Positions 39,026 through 49,728 of a stretch of 64,000 bases of DNA are shown piece after piece. Origin of the DNA: Arthonia radiata (lineage: Eukaryota; Ascomycota; Arthoniomycetes; Arthoniales; Arthoniaceae); contig PSQN01000002.1 of assembly GCA_002989075.1 (NCBI GenBank), forward strand, positions 1,256,097-1,320,096, written 5' to 3'. The notes below the pieces were generated by a model. That model worked only from the letters and a program-made list of their open reading frames with translations, was not told the origin of the DNA and searched no databases. The translations under genes and the position numbers were made by a program. Positions within the stretch are counted from its first letter, which is position 1. Each line of letters begins with the position of its first letter.

Positions 39026-40472
39026 TCACACGTGTTCCTTGTGAATCACCTCTCCATCTCTGTTCGGCATCCAACCTGCCTCGGTCTTTGTCTTCCCTCC
39101 TATCCCATGCTCCTCATCACCTCCAGCCTTCTGTTTTCTCCCATGCCTCCGCTTTTCATTGCCCAGTTCTTCACTCGGCACCTTGTCTGTCATCTTCCCG
39201 CGCAGGTCCTTATCGATGTCACCATTGAGGCGCGCGTTGATCACCCGACGGATCGGCATCTTGAAGTCCCAGCGCGAGGTCTTGTGGCCGCGGTCTTCGT
39301 CAGGGAACTCGACGTATAGCGAATCCTGCTTGAACTTCTTGCAGACGGGGTCGGAGGTCGAGCCTTCGTGGTCGATGATGTTCCAGAGTCTCTGGTGGCG
39401 TCAGCATCATTCGACGACCTCTCTTGCACAGTCGTCGGTCAACTGATGACGCAAAGGGAAAAGGACGTACCCGACTAGCATCAACATGCACCATACCGTC
39501 ATGCTTGTTATGAAACAGATACAGCGGCGCCAGTCCTTCTTTGATCCGCGGAGCCAAGTATTCTGCATCGCTCTCAAGTCGGCAATCCCGTGAGAAAGAC
39601 CACCCACAGAGTCCAACGATGAAGTTCAATACGTCTCCGGTCTTACCCCCGCCGTCGTGCAAAGTGCACGGCCCGCAGGCACGGACGCCGAATAGCATTT
39701 TAAAGCCTTTCGACATGCTGCTGATGACGGTGGCGCCGCCTTGGTCCCGTGAGCAATCACACTGACCCTTCGAGGGTGGGTGCCAGGGATGGACATACCG
39801 ATCGACAGCCCAAAAAACCCAAACTGTTTATGTTCGCCTTTCATCTGCTTTGGGTCAAACACCTTCCTCTTTCCGTCATTGCCCGGCCATTGCTTCTCCT
39901 TGAACTTGCTGGGATCATCCCACTCCGCCTTCACCTGCCTCATTACAGCTTCGGTGTCACTCATGACGGTGCTCCACATGCTGCTCCAAATGGGGGGCAG
40001 ATCGGTGCCGCCGAACCCGGGATAGTTAATCACGATGATGCGCAGTCGTTTGCTGAGGTCGATGCCACTGGGGTCATGCGGCAGCTTCCCGAAGAAGTTG
40101 TCGATGGTGTTGCGGACATCATGGTCGGTGTTGACGCGGCCGATCCCCGTGCGCATTATGAGGGTGGCTTCCGAGGCGCCGCCGAGTTCTTCTGCAGGGC
40201 TATGTAGGTGCGTTCAGTAGCTGGAGTGGGTGGCGTGTGGAACGGAAATGATGGAGGGGTAAGTGGTGGGAAGGAGAGTGAGGGAAACGGAGGGGAGAGG
40301 AGACGCACTGATCAAAGTACTCGATTTTACGCCTACGGTACGAGAACAGCCACCATGAGAAGAAAAGGCTGGACTTGTCGAGCTCGACGAACTTGTGCAT
40401 CTGGCGTTTGTTTGCGAATGGGCGCCAGTGCAGTGGCCATGGGAAGTAATAGGGGTTGAGCCAGTAAACCAT
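39026..40472 (-). CDS. alpha/beta-hydrolase-fold protein, paralog 1 (399 aa, 4 exons)
   Basis: Exons 40472-40309, 40199-39799, 39739-39471 and 39391-39026 (minus); total 1200 nt in one frame. The order fits an alpha/beta hydrolase: strand LRIIVINYPGFGGTD, the nucleophile elbow GFFGLSIGGAT (Ser between Leu and Ile, created across intron 2), the acid LFHNKHDGMV and a His in DRGHKTSRW near the C-terminus. The N-terminus carries WLNPYYFPWPLHW and a basic helix; a Lys/Gly/Glu-rich tail ends the protein. No signal peptide is seen. Substrate unknown: esterase, lipase and peptidase-like activities share this fold. The gene at 44501-46042 is its paralog with the same intron positions. Confidence 0.75.
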
Positions 40473-40952
40473 GTTGCTAGTGCGGGCGGTCAAGAGAGCC
40501 GAAGACGATGGAAAGGTGTATACGAACGAGGCAGAGGTTTGTTGTGCTCATCGATACGGCCTGGAGAGTACCGATGATCTAGGTATGTATCACGAGACAT
40601 ACAAAGTTTGAAACGTCTCCACTGCTCGAGCGGGTATCATGCGCCTCACAAGTAACATGGGGCACTCCACATAAGATGATTGTCAATGTGATACAGACAT
40701 ACTTGTTCGATTAAAAGCGCTTGGTGATATGGGGCTGGCAGACCCGGTTCGCATCCGGAGGAGCCGTGATGCCTGCGTGCGGGCTACTTTTGCAGCGGGT
40801 GGCGGTTTTGCGATTTTGGACGTGCGTGGATATCCATAGACTCGGATTGGGCCGCAAAAGCAGAGTGCGGCGAAGTCAGCATCAGAGTGTCGTGGGGCGT
40901 AATATGATACTCGTAAAGAGGTGCCCAATGGGTGGAGGCTACTCCACTCAGG

Positions 40953-40996
40953 GGGCTGTCCGCTCGCAGCGGTGCGCCCCTGAAACCCCTAAAAAG
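40953..40996 (+). repeat. dispersed GC-rich repeat, copy 1
   Basis: GGCTGTCCGCTCGCAGCGGT followed by GCGCCCCTGAAACCCCTAAA. A similar block is at 42734-42776 (GGCTGTCCGCGTGCAGAGGT, GCGCCCCTTGGAACCCCAAA). Probably remnants of one repeat family. Confidence 0.6.
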
Positions 40997-41616
40997 GCTT
41001 CGACACATAGCGGGTTTTGGGGGCGGAGGGCCCCAATACCCGAGATGGCCGGCGGATTCGCACGCGCGCAAGACATACCTATTCGGGCACGTGATAGCGA
41101 TCTACCGTTGATAGGCTTAAAAACGGCTGAGGCAAGTTGGCCTGAGGATTAAGGCAGGACTTGGCACTTAGATAACACTCCCCATGTCATCCTAGTCTCC
41201 TAGCTAGACACCAATCAAGTCCTCATACGAACTCCGGGCCACATTTTGGTCCTCCCCTCCGGAAGGGTCACAGTTCTCTTTATCCCTATCAGAAACGTCT
41301 ACTTTACAGCCAACAGAGATCAAATCGCATCTTATTATAGAGTTACGGCGTGAGATTGGTATCTCAGCGCTAGCTGGCGGGGTTAGACTGCACCCCTTAA
41401 GGCTTTAGGTCTGAGGTTTTAACAGTTTAAGACGACGATTAGGAGACTACGGCACGCAAAGTATCAGAGAACGACGACATCGACGGCGTCGAGCCGAAAC
41501 GAACTGAGGGAGGAACTGTTAGCAGTCACGACCCACGGGCGATAAATATCACACCAAAACCGGCCACCATCCTTACTCAACTCAACAACACACACACCCT
41601 ACGAACCGGCTACACC

Positions 41617-41790
41617 GTATTTGAACGCACCAGTCTATTTATATCAACCTGTCTCGCGACGCGGCGAAAACACTTACGCGCTCCCCCTGTTTTTCAATAA
41701 CGTCAGAATCGTGTCTCGCAAGTATACCACGCCCTGAAGACTTCAAGCCACTCACCCATGCATTCGCTACCGACGATCTCAAGCTCCAGC
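41617..41790 (+). repeat. diverged direct repeat, copy 1
   Basis: Similar to 42816-42970 over about 150 bp, starting with (G/A)ACGCAC(C/T)AGTCT and ending with TTCGCTACCGACGATCTCAAGC versus TTCACGGCCGACGTTCTCAAGC-like words. Both lie downstream of a copy of the GC-rich repeat, so the two blocks may be parts of one element or of a decayed gene family. Confidence 0.5.
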
Positions 41791-42220
41791 AACTTCAACG
41801 CAATGACCCGTGGTTCGGCCAACCACTCTTGTTTTCTGCGTATCTGGCCGCCAATGATTGTATTTCATTTCAATCGCGCTGGAAGAGGCTTGAAAAAGCG
41901 CGATTCTGTAGACAGGCTGCGCCACAACCAATATAATAGCACAAGCACAAGCACAAGCATAGCGTCATTGCTGTTCATGCAAACACAGAGCGGAATTGGA
42001 GGCGAAGACGTTCTCGTGCGTACGCGTGGAACAACCCGTCTCCGTCGTTTGCTTACTGCTTTGTCAAGACAATCAATTTACTGTACAATATCAAGCCAGC
42101 AACGGTTGATCGACTATTCTACCCATCCCTACCAACCCAATACTCAAAACCACGCCGCCCATCATCCTCATCGCGACCCACACTTCACATCGCTGAACCC
42201 GACCCCTTCCCAATCCCTTC

Positions 42221-42472
42221 TCATACTTTTGCCTCCTTCTTCAATCGTTCCTTCCTTAGACTCTCTGTTCCCTTCTTCAAAGCCTTTGCTTCCTCGTCTT
42301 GCCGTTCCTTTTCCGGCTGTTCGGGACATCCCTTCCACCCCACCTCTCCTGCAGGATGGTCATGTTGCTTGCCACAATAGCGGCAGACTTTTTGTTCCGA
42401 TTCTGGTGGTTCTGTGCGTGCCCTATTGAACCGGCGGTTGCGCGTGAAAAATCCGAAGAAGCGGGTAAGCAT
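42221..42472 (-). CDS. small Cys/His protein (83 aa)
   Basis: I do not recognise it. An N-terminal basic/aromatic segment (LTRFFGFFTRNRRFNR) is followed by a compact Cys/His set, VCRYCGKQHDHP and GWKGCPEQ, that could bind one zinc, and a highly charged Lys/Glu C-terminal helix. Single exon, standard start and stop. The plus-strand ORF over the same bases has Ser/Pro/Leu composition typical of a shadow. Confidence 0.5.
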   Translation of the reverse strand: MLTRFFGFFTRNRRFNRARTEPPESEQKVCRYCGKQHDHPAGEVGWKGCPEQPEKERQDEEAKALKKGTESLRKERLKKEAKV

Positions 42473-42733
42473 TGGGCTGGGTAAAATGGGAAGGTGAGAG
42501 CGGATGCCGGTGGGTGATGTGAGTAGTTAGACGACGGTGGTAACGGGATGAGCTGTGCAAGCTAACGAAATACAAAGGAGACGAGTGGACGGGGATGAGT
42601 TGCGATAGTTGTAGTCTAGTTTCGAAGCTAGAGCGGACTGCGAGAGATAAGTAGCTTTATCTCTACTTGTGATCAATACAATACGCTACGTCTTGTAGGC
42701 GTTCCTGCACCTGTTCTTCTCTATCGAGGGGCT

Positions 42734-42776
42734 GGCTGTCCGCGTGCAGAGGTGCGCCCCTTGGAACCCCAAAAAT
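42734..42776 (+). repeat. dispersed GC-rich repeat, copy 2
   Basis: Partner of 40953-40996, in the same orientation 1.78 kb away. Confidence 0.6.
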
Positions 42777-42815
42777 GGCGTGCGTAAAGCCGTTTCGGGG
42801 GGCTTTGGTACACTG

Positions 42816-42970
42816 TTTTACGGACGCACTAGTCTGTTCACGGAAATCTATCGTAGCGCGGCGTATACTCTCTACGTTTCTACTCTACAACGATAATGGT
42901 GGCTTTCGCGCCGTCGACCGATTTCACTGGCTCATGCGTTCACGGCCGACGTTCTCAAGCCCACCGCGAC
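42816..42970 (+). repeat. diverged direct repeat, copy 2
   Basis: Partner of 41617-41790, same orientation. Reading frames in the two copies hint at a common ancestral peptide (R-T-S-L-F ... R-S-A-A-Y/K-T-L) but both are broken by stops. Confidence 0.5.
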
Positions 42971-43174
42971 TTTATCTACAATGACCTGGGTGTAAGCCTT
43001 CCGCTCTTGCTTTATGCGCATTGGTCGCCAACGCTTGATTATGGGGTATCAGGTCACGCCAATCGCAGTCGATCAGCTTTGATTCAACACCATTGCGACA
43101 AAGGCTTCGAAGCGGTTCTGACGCCATCGGGACTCGATAGCACAAGTACTCGGTGCGATTCTATGCATACTAAT

Positions 43175-43411
43175 TTAGGGTTCCCCAACTGGCAGCCCGG
43201 CAGCCCGGTCAGCAGCGCGCTTCTTCTTCCATATCTTTATTTCCCTGTCATACGTCCGTGGAGTCATAGGTGGGTCACCTTGGCCAACGGGATTTCGGGG
43301 ACGAGTCGTGGTGTCGGCTGCACGGTTGGCTTGTCGGGCTTGCGCTCCTGTCTGCTTAGGCTCCCTCCCACGGCCGATGGTCAGAAACTTATGGAGGCGG
43401 CCGCGGAACAT
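43175..43411 (-). CDS. small basic hypothetical protein (78 aa)
   Basis: Starts MFRGRLHKFLTIGRGREPK, then Gln/Ala/Arg/Thr-rich sequence, then PMTPRTYDREIKIWKKKRAA and a Gly/Pro end. The frame is open further upstream, but composition improves at this Met. No domain recognised; it could be chance. Confidence 0.35.
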   Translation of the reverse strand: MFRGRLHKFLTIGRGREPKQTGAQARQANRAADTTTRPRNPVGQGDPPMTPRTYDREIKIWKKKRAADRAAGLPVGEP

Positions 43412-44500
43412 GGTGACAGTGAGAGGGTGCGGGCGTGCGATTGATACGGGCCTGGATGTCAGTGTACGGAAGTGGAATGCGTCGGGGGTGGGTGCAAATA
43501 ACTTGGTTCGTGAAGAGGTAAGAAGATTAGGGGATTCTGAGAAGAGAAGAAAACCAATGATGCGCGACAGTGATGGATAACATTTGTACAGTTGTTCCGA
43601 AACCTGAGCGTGCTTCAGGACAGATGGCCTTGAGTGGACTTGCGAAGGACGCGACACGCAGCATCTCGCACGCGCTCCAGGCAGTGGCGATCCAAGCAAC
43701 CAAGGATCACCTACTATTACACTTGATGGCCGCGCCTTACGATTCACGAATGCTTGTTATTACGATCTCCACCGACACTTGAAAGAGAGACAGTGTGTGT
43801 GCGCTTTGAGGCCTTACAGTGTCAACTGTGAGAAAAAGGCGACAGTATAGATGTTGTCGGGAGCTCAGGAGTGAGTGGATGGATGGAGGATGGAGGATGA
43901 TCTTCCTAAAGGCTATACGCTGAATACGAAAGGTGTCTTGAAGATTTTGCCCAGCGCAAGCACATTATCAGTTCAGACACGCTTAATGCAACAGACATGA
44001 ACGCTCTACAAGCGCGCAGAGAAGTGAAGATCAACTTATATCGCCGCGGGGGTGATCTGATTGTACCTGCCATTGGAGTACTCGCCAAGTGCTCCCAAGG
44101 AAGTAGCCCCATTAAGGCCCCTTACGTGACGGCCGTTTGCAGCCCCCAAACATATCTTGGTGGATCTTCCTGTACAGCTGGCAGGTGGGGCCACTCTCCC
44201 CTATACTTATGTGAGTGTCAGATTGGATTGTCGGGCACTTGTTACAGTTGACTTCTATCAGCAGAGCCTTCACTAAGAACAAGTTTAGTCTACGTCTTCA
44301 TGAAGTACCTGCTACGCCCGCTCTTTACTATACTCAGGGGCTATTTTGAGGGTAGAAATAACCTTGTGGGTGTGCTCGACATCTCTGCCATCGGCCGTGT
44401 TGGAAGACTAGAAAGGCGAGGCCTCGGGAACGTTCTCCTTCGTCGGCACGACGTGGGACACAGCATGGGCTGGCCCCTTGCCACCCCAATTTGGCTTCTC
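43412..44500. other. 1.1-kb region without supported gene
   Basis: Several short ORFs without motifs. A GGAT/GGA-rich microsatellite lies at about 43875-43900. Confidence 0.35.
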
Positions 44501-46042
44501 CTACTCCTCCACCTCTTTTGGGTACTTATCCTTCTGTATGCTCTCGCACTGCACGTGTTGTCCAAGAGATTTATGATTCCTGCCATTGACCCGGGCGTCA
44601 ACGAGCTCGCATATTGGTCTCCAAAGATCCCACCGCGTGGCCGCGTGCAGGTCACCCTTACCATGTAAAGGTCGCTCGTTCGTGAACTCCGAGAACGTGC
44701 ATCTCTCTTTGTAGCCGTCTTGCCGCCGGCATATCTGGTTCCACAGGTCCTGACAGGGTCGAGTTAGCGTATGTCCTTGTCCACGAACGCGACGCAGGTG
44801 GTAGACACGGGCGCTATACGCATGGTACGGCTCACCCGAGAGGACTTCACGAGCACTGTCGCGTCGTGCTTGTAATGCACTAGATCTAAGGCTGGGTATT
44901 GCTTCCCAGCACGATCGTATTCGCGCATTCGCGACTTTAGCTTCCACCAGTCATTGCCGATGCGGAAATCCTTGGCGAGGAACCAAAACCCGAGTGGCGA
45001 CCACGTCACAGCCCGTGTCAACAAGGTGATTTGCTTGTTACGCGCGTCGCTGAAGGTGCTTGGGCCGCAGATACGTATCACGAAGTCGAATGGAACGTCG
45101 TGTGGATCGGTGTTGGCGATGGAGAGGGCGAGAGCCCCACCTATGATCGATGTGTTAGAAACCGAACCGGAGAGATTTGTGAGGGTGGTGGGAGAAGAAG
45201 GCAAGCATTGAATTCCGTGGACGCTCTCTATGACCTGTTCCTGAGGTAGATCCGAGTACGCTTCATGTGTTGATCGGCAGCGTGATGTCACGGGTCGTCG
45301 TGAGCCACAGTATACCGACAGGCGGAAATCGAAGAGGGTGAAAGCTGAGGTGCACAGCTAGAGACGACAATCTTTTCGATCGTGGACAGTAATTCAATAA
45401 TAGAGGTTCATCACCTACCAATCGAGAGCCCAAAAACGGCAAACTTGACATCCCTCTTTCCTTTCTTCCTATATTCTTCCCTGAGAAATTTCACTACCGC
45501 CTCGTGATCGGTGCGAACGTAAGGCCACAAAGGGTTCCACGGCGACGGTCGCCAGTCTGTACCTCCTTTGCCAGGATAGTTCACCAATACGAAATGGATC
45601 TTATCCGCGAGTGACTTGTCGTATTCTTTAAAATAGTCGTATAAACCCTGAATACGCTTGTCGTAATTAGTAGTACCAATGCCCATGCAGCAGAACATGA
45701 CGACTTCTACGCGGTCCGACCTAAGCGCGTAAGGTGTTGCCGTCCACTGAATGGAATTCATGCCACTTACGACTTCTCAAAAAATTCGACACGTCGGCGC
45801 CCTGGCTGTGGGGCGGTGCTCTTGTCGACTATCTTTCGAGTTTTGGGATCAAGCAGTCTGGACGTTATGCGGGGCTCTTTTTCGTCTTTGTAGTCGTCCT
45901 TGCGTTTGTCCAGTTTCCACGCACCGTCATAAGGACTGTCTAAAATATTGGCTAGAAGGGGTTTCCTCTCGTTGCGAGTCGTCTCGGCCGGAGTGAGGGT
46001 CTTCCTCTCTTTAGGAGCCATTTCGGCCGGAGTAGAAGCCAT
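44501..46042 (-). CDS. alpha/beta-hydrolase-fold protein, paralog 2 (375 aa, 4 exons)
   Basis: Exons 46042-45771, 45720-45419, 45140-44836 and 44749-44501 (minus), total 1128 nt. Introns are 50, 278 and 86 nt with phases 2, 1 and 0, the same as in the paralog at 39026-40472. Landmarks: IHFVLVNYPGKGGTDW, the nucleophile elbow FGLSIGGAL (Ser, formed across intron 2), LVHYKHDATV (acid) and DLHAATRWDLW (His). So the catalytic triad is kept in both copies although most of the rest has diverged. The N-terminus differs and is Lys/Glu-rich; the frame is open to 46159 but the Met at 46042 sits better. Substrate unknown. Confidence 0.73.
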
Positions 46043-46237
46043 GGTGCTCGAAAGGAGTGAGAAGATGCTGCTGACAAGAGCAACGGACTCGAGAAAAATA
46101 GCGGAGGTGAGAACTTCAGCACCAACGCAGCGGGTGCGCTCGAGATATGCTGGCAACAAAGCCAGTCAAAGCCAGCGGGTGCGCTGCATATAAGGACCTA
46201 TTCACTGACCTGGCCGGAACGAAATTCGGGGGGCCGC

Positions 46238-46471
46238 TGATGTCAATGAAATGGAGTTCCACTAATTCGGCCATGATCCCATTCTATTCCACTTAGGCCA
46301 CGGTTCCAGTTATTCCACCATTGACAGATATATTACCCGATGAGGTAATATATTGGTAGGCTTGGTGGCTTGATGGAACAAGTGGGATTATTCCACTCAA
46401 ATCGTGGATCCAGTGGAACGTCTCCATTGCAATTCCGTGCCACTTGAAATCATTCCATTCCATTGACATCA
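46238..46471. mobile_element. foldback MITE-like element (234 bp)
   Basis: The ends are inverted: TGATGTCAATGAAATGGA at 46238 and, on the minus strand from 46471, TGATGTCAATGGAATGGA. The two arms stay similar inward (shared GTTCCACT and CCCACTT blocks) and meet in a perfect hairpin, ATATATTACC at 46328-46337 and GGTAATATAT at 46344-46353, with a 6-nt loop. It has no coding capacity. No clear target-site duplication is visible. It sits upstream of hydrolase paralog 2. Confidence 0.72.
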
Positions 46472-47085
46472 TTTTCTTGGGGGCGGACAGCCTGCAGGAG
46501 CATACATCACAAGTGTCAGGATCATTGTGAAGCAGATCGATCGTGCATGCTGTGCTGAACGTTTCAATAACCGGAAACATCTTTGAAAATAGACAAGTCA
46601 TTAGCTGTGAACAAAACCTGACACAACAAATTTTGTTGGTAACTCTCACTCACACAGACCAGCTAGCGAAGCTTGATGCGAAAGAGGTTCGAAAACTTAA
46701 CTAAGAAGGAGCAAGATCTTTCAATATTGTCAACGTGAAAACCATCAGACTGGTTAAGACGGTATTGATACATGACAGCTTGCGAAAGGAGAAACTCCGA
46801 CGTTTCCAGGGTTGACGTCCATTAGAAACTCTGAGATGACTCCGTGGAGATGGATCCCTGAAATCCTGTAGGATCGGCAAGAGGTGCGGTGCTGGGTGGC
46901 CACGTGTCCCTTATGTTAGTATCGTCAAGATACTGTTGCCAACTAGTGCTTGACCGACCTTGGCCGGCTCCGTGACTCATCGCAATTGTCGAATCAACCA
47001 TGCGTCGAGTAGATAATCGCCCCAGCATCACCAAAATCTCCCAGGACGCCGTCACTAGACGTCGGCGGAATACGAAGACGCACCG
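46472..47085. other. intergenic, no supported gene
   Basis: Follows the foldback element; the ORF at 46822-47055 has no features. Confidence 0.35.
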
Positions 47086-47771
47086 TCACCACGAGATAGG
47101 TCGGAATGGTGACGGCCAGTTGAAACCCTCTGCTATTTGCAGCTGTTCGAGCATCTGAGATTCGCAGTGCCCCATTCTGACTCCCAGGATATACTCAAAA
47201 ACATGCGCTTCACGTGCTATGCCGAGCTGCCATTCCATATGATCGCAGGAACCAGAAGCGACATTTGCCTCGGGAGCTTGATGAATGATCAGCATTCTTA
47301 GTTGGCGCTCGGCCAGGCATTGCGCATCGAGACAGTGAAGCCTCGCGAGCTCCACATCAACAAGGTCCATGATGGTGTGCATTCGCAAAGCGCTCTTGGC
47401 CTGACTAAAGGTGCGGTGTTGTTCTTTGCGGACTTCGTACCAAATATGTGTGAAATGTTTGCGACTCTGCCAGCCAGGGTTGTTGACCTGGACGACATTG
47501 TTGCATGCCAACTGTATCTGTTAGCTCAGTCTAACACTTGGAGCATCAGGAGACGCACCTCAAACTCAGAAAGCGCAGCATGATCTAGATCCCGGCTTAT
47601 CTTCTTGACCAGCTCGAACATCGTGCGGCATAATGGCGTGATGCTCTTAACAGCGCGTTTGTATGATCGAGACGACTTTTCCAAGCTCTTGATAAGAAAA
47701 TGCTCTAATATGAGGCGTAAGATCTCAACGGGGAGTTCGCGCCCATGCGCTGTGGGCTTGCTCGATGCCAT
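47086..47771 (-). CDS. F-box-like family, fourth member (about 212 aa, 2 exons)
   Basis: Exons 47771-47559 and 47511-47086 (minus) with a 47-nt intron (GTGCGT donor, GCTAAC branch); phase 0. The N-terminus reads RELPVEILRLILEHFLIKSL, the same Leu-Pro-x-Glu-Ile pattern as the cluster at 36.3-38.7 kb, followed by ITPLCRTMFELVKKIS. The second exon is longer than in those genes, with a His/Cys-containing helical region (LHCLDAQCLAERQLRML and CDHMEWQ). Alternative acceptor use (AACAG at 47518) would add two residues. Role unknown beyond the F-box-like start. Confidence 0.55.
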
Positions 47772-47973
47772 AGTCATTGTACCAGCTAGAGACTTGGACC
47801 ATCCAAGAAACAACGTGAGCGTGAGTCGGTTTCCAGCAGTCTTCTCAGAGAGCGAAGGTTTTCCAACAGGCAACCTTCAGGTACGCGCAGGGTGGTCCTT
47901 ATAGACACTCAACAGGATATCAATGGCGCTTACGTCATCATGATAAGGTCGCTCAAGCCTTCATCACGTGTGT

Positions 47974-49257
47974 TCAGCCGCCGCCCTCTTTCCTCTCCTT
48001 CTTCAATGGGCTCTCATGCTTCTTGAGCGGCGGCCCGAAGACGTCGTCGTCGTCATTCGCCTTCCGCTTTTTCTTGCCATTTTCATTCGCCTCAGCATCC
48101 GAAACACCCGGCGTCTTCCCATTCAGCATCTTCTCCGCTTTCTTCTCGCCAGCTTTATTGGCCATGTTTAGCTTGACCATGTCCTGCTTCTCCGGGTTCA
48201 GGCATTGGCGCAGCTTTTTGTCTATCGCCATCATCTTGCTCTTTCTTTCAGCGCTCATCTTAGCCGGCGGCTCATATGCTTTCAACATATCCGAGCAGCT
48301 ACATATTGTGCTGATGATGCGTGTGACGCGTGCATCGTCTCCAGTGCCAGTTGCCCCTTCGCTGCTGCTTCCAAGCTTGATACTGAGGTAGAACACCATC
48401 AACGGCTCATCAACCATCATGAGCGCTGCCATCCATATTTGCGCGGGCGTATATAGGAAGTACGCATCTGTCAGAAGCGCGGCGCCAATTAGCACTTCGC
48501 GTGCTTTGTCGTAGGCTGACTTCACGCGCTGCTGACCTGACATCGGGTCAAGATCGTCTGCGTCTGCAGGCGCTGGCAATTCTTGCAGCTTCGTCTTGAG
48601 CTCCGATGCCGATTTTGTGACCGCGGGGTGTGTGACCACTTCTTGACCTCGTGCTAACGCGTCTAACTCCATCCACCCAGCATCCAAGCCTCTTCCTGGA
48701 TGTCGCACCTGGAAAGTGAATCTCAAACCTTGCGAGATGAGATACTCGGGCGCCATGACCTCCTCTTCCGAAGGCTTGAACTTCCCTCCCTGGTTCCTGA
48801 TCTTGTTGCAGAAGCTCGTAATGTTCAGACGCGGATTGTTGTGCTCGGTCTTGACCGCAAGCATCAAACATGTGGGGAATATAGTTCGTGGATGGTATGT
48901 CATCGGGCTGTTGGAGAGGTAGAAGCGTCGGTAGTACATGACTGCTGTTGCAGTGACGATGTACGGGTACTTGAATGTGTATTGCGACCAGGCGATGAGA
49001 TTGCGGGCATAGTGAATAAGGATTTGCTGGTCTTCCTGAAGGGTGAGTGTTGAGACTGTGTCGGAGGCCGCACCACGTTGAGCCTCGTCCGACTCCTGAG
49101 GCTTCTTGACCTTCGCGAGAGCAGCAATGACCCGCTTCGCGGCAGTGTTGTGAGTTTTAGAGCGTAGCGAGTTCAGATCTTCAGGCGTATAAGACCATAA
49201 GCGGTACTGGGTGGAGCCACGGTATATGTCATCTTCCGTGAGCTCCATTGCTGTCAT
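47974..49257 (-). CDS. ccl1: cyclin H / Ccl1-type TFIIH kinase cyclin (about 427 aa)
   Basis: Partner of the CDK7/Kin28 kinase in TFIIH, which phosphorylates the RNA polymerase II C-terminal domain and can activate cell-cycle kinases; nuclear. The start MELTEDDIYRGSTQYRLWSY is the family signature. The first cyclin box follows (ATAVMYYRRFYLSNS, CLMLAVKTEH), then EYLISQGLRFTFQVRHPGR and the second box (AREVLIGAALLTDAYFLYTPAQIWMAAL). The C-terminus is Lys-rich with NEKKKRKAND-like basic signals, likely nuclear localisation. I choose the Met at 49257 (or 49248) because upstream residues do not fit; they are probably 5' UTR or an intron end. Confidence 0.9.
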   Translation of the reverse strand: MTAMELTEDDIYRGSTQYRLWSYTPEDLNSLRSKTHNTAAKRVIAALAKVKKPQESDEAQRGAASDTVSTLTLQEDQQILIHYARNLIAWSQYTFKYPYIVTATAVMYYRRFYLSNSPMTYHPRTIFPTCLMLAVKTEHNNPRLNITSFCNKIRNQGGKFKPSEEEVMAPEYLISQGLRFTFQVRHPGRGLDAGWMELDALARGQEVVTHPAVTKSASELKTKLQELPAPADADDLDPMSGQQRVKSAYDKAREVLIGAALLTDAYFLYTPAQIWMAALMMVDEPLMVFYLSIKLGSSSEGATGTGDDARVTRIISTICSCSDMLKAYEPPAKMSAERKSKMMAIDKKLRQCLNPEKQDMVKLNMANKAGEKKAEKMLNGKTPGVSDAEANENGKKKRKANDDDDVFGPPLKKHESPLKKERKEGGG

Positions 49258-49728
49258 CGATAGTGTTTGACAAGCATTGTAAAGATGTCTACAAAGTTGA
49301 GACGATGTCAGCAGCGACATACGCTGAAAGGGTGCTTGTGGCCCGTGCGTGCGCATGCCAAGCCTCGCGACTGGAATTTCACAACCCCACTAACGTCAAC
49401 ACTGATGTGACATCGTCCGACCCGAGCTTTGTAAAACATTCTGGAGGATCTAGCATGGCGTGACTGAGCAGAGTCTTCGTATGAAACGAGATTTCCTGTT
49501 GATGACTACAGCAGGTCGCCATCCTGAAGCCCACGCTTTGGGGAACGCAGTCATATTGTAACAGGTTCACTTATACGAAAACGGCGACTTCCACATACGA
49601 AGACATTCAATCGATTTCACCAAGCGCTAAACCGCAATAGAGGCAAGAGCTGAGAATATTGCAATGCTCAGTCTCTCCGTTCTTTCCGGACACCAGCGGA
49701 TGTCTGACATTCATCATGCACTCGACCA
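49258..49728. other. intergenic
   Basis: Upstream of the cyclin gene and downstream of the next minus-strand gene; only short ORFs. Confidence 0.4.

Larger units (their letters stand above)
40473..42220. other. 1.7-kb repeat-bearing region without supported gene
   Basis: Holds repeat copies at 40953-40996 and 41617-41790. A plus ORF at 41758-42429 lies over the second repeat and the antisense of the next gene, so I do not accept it. A short (AAGCAC)n run is at about 41940-41958. Confidence 0.4.
42473..43174. other. repeat-bearing region without supported gene
   Basis: Contains the second copies of both repeats (42734-42776 and 42816-42970). No gene supported. Confidence 0.4.

Noticed and set aside
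41758-42429. 223-codon plus-strand ORF
   Set aside because: It covers a repeat fragment and the antisense of the small Cys/His gene, and its composition (Ser/Pro/His/Leu) is shadow-like.
46129-46185. AGCGGGTGCGCT direct repeat 45 bp apart
   Set aside because: Only two short copies in the 5' region of hydrolase paralog 2; no element structure.
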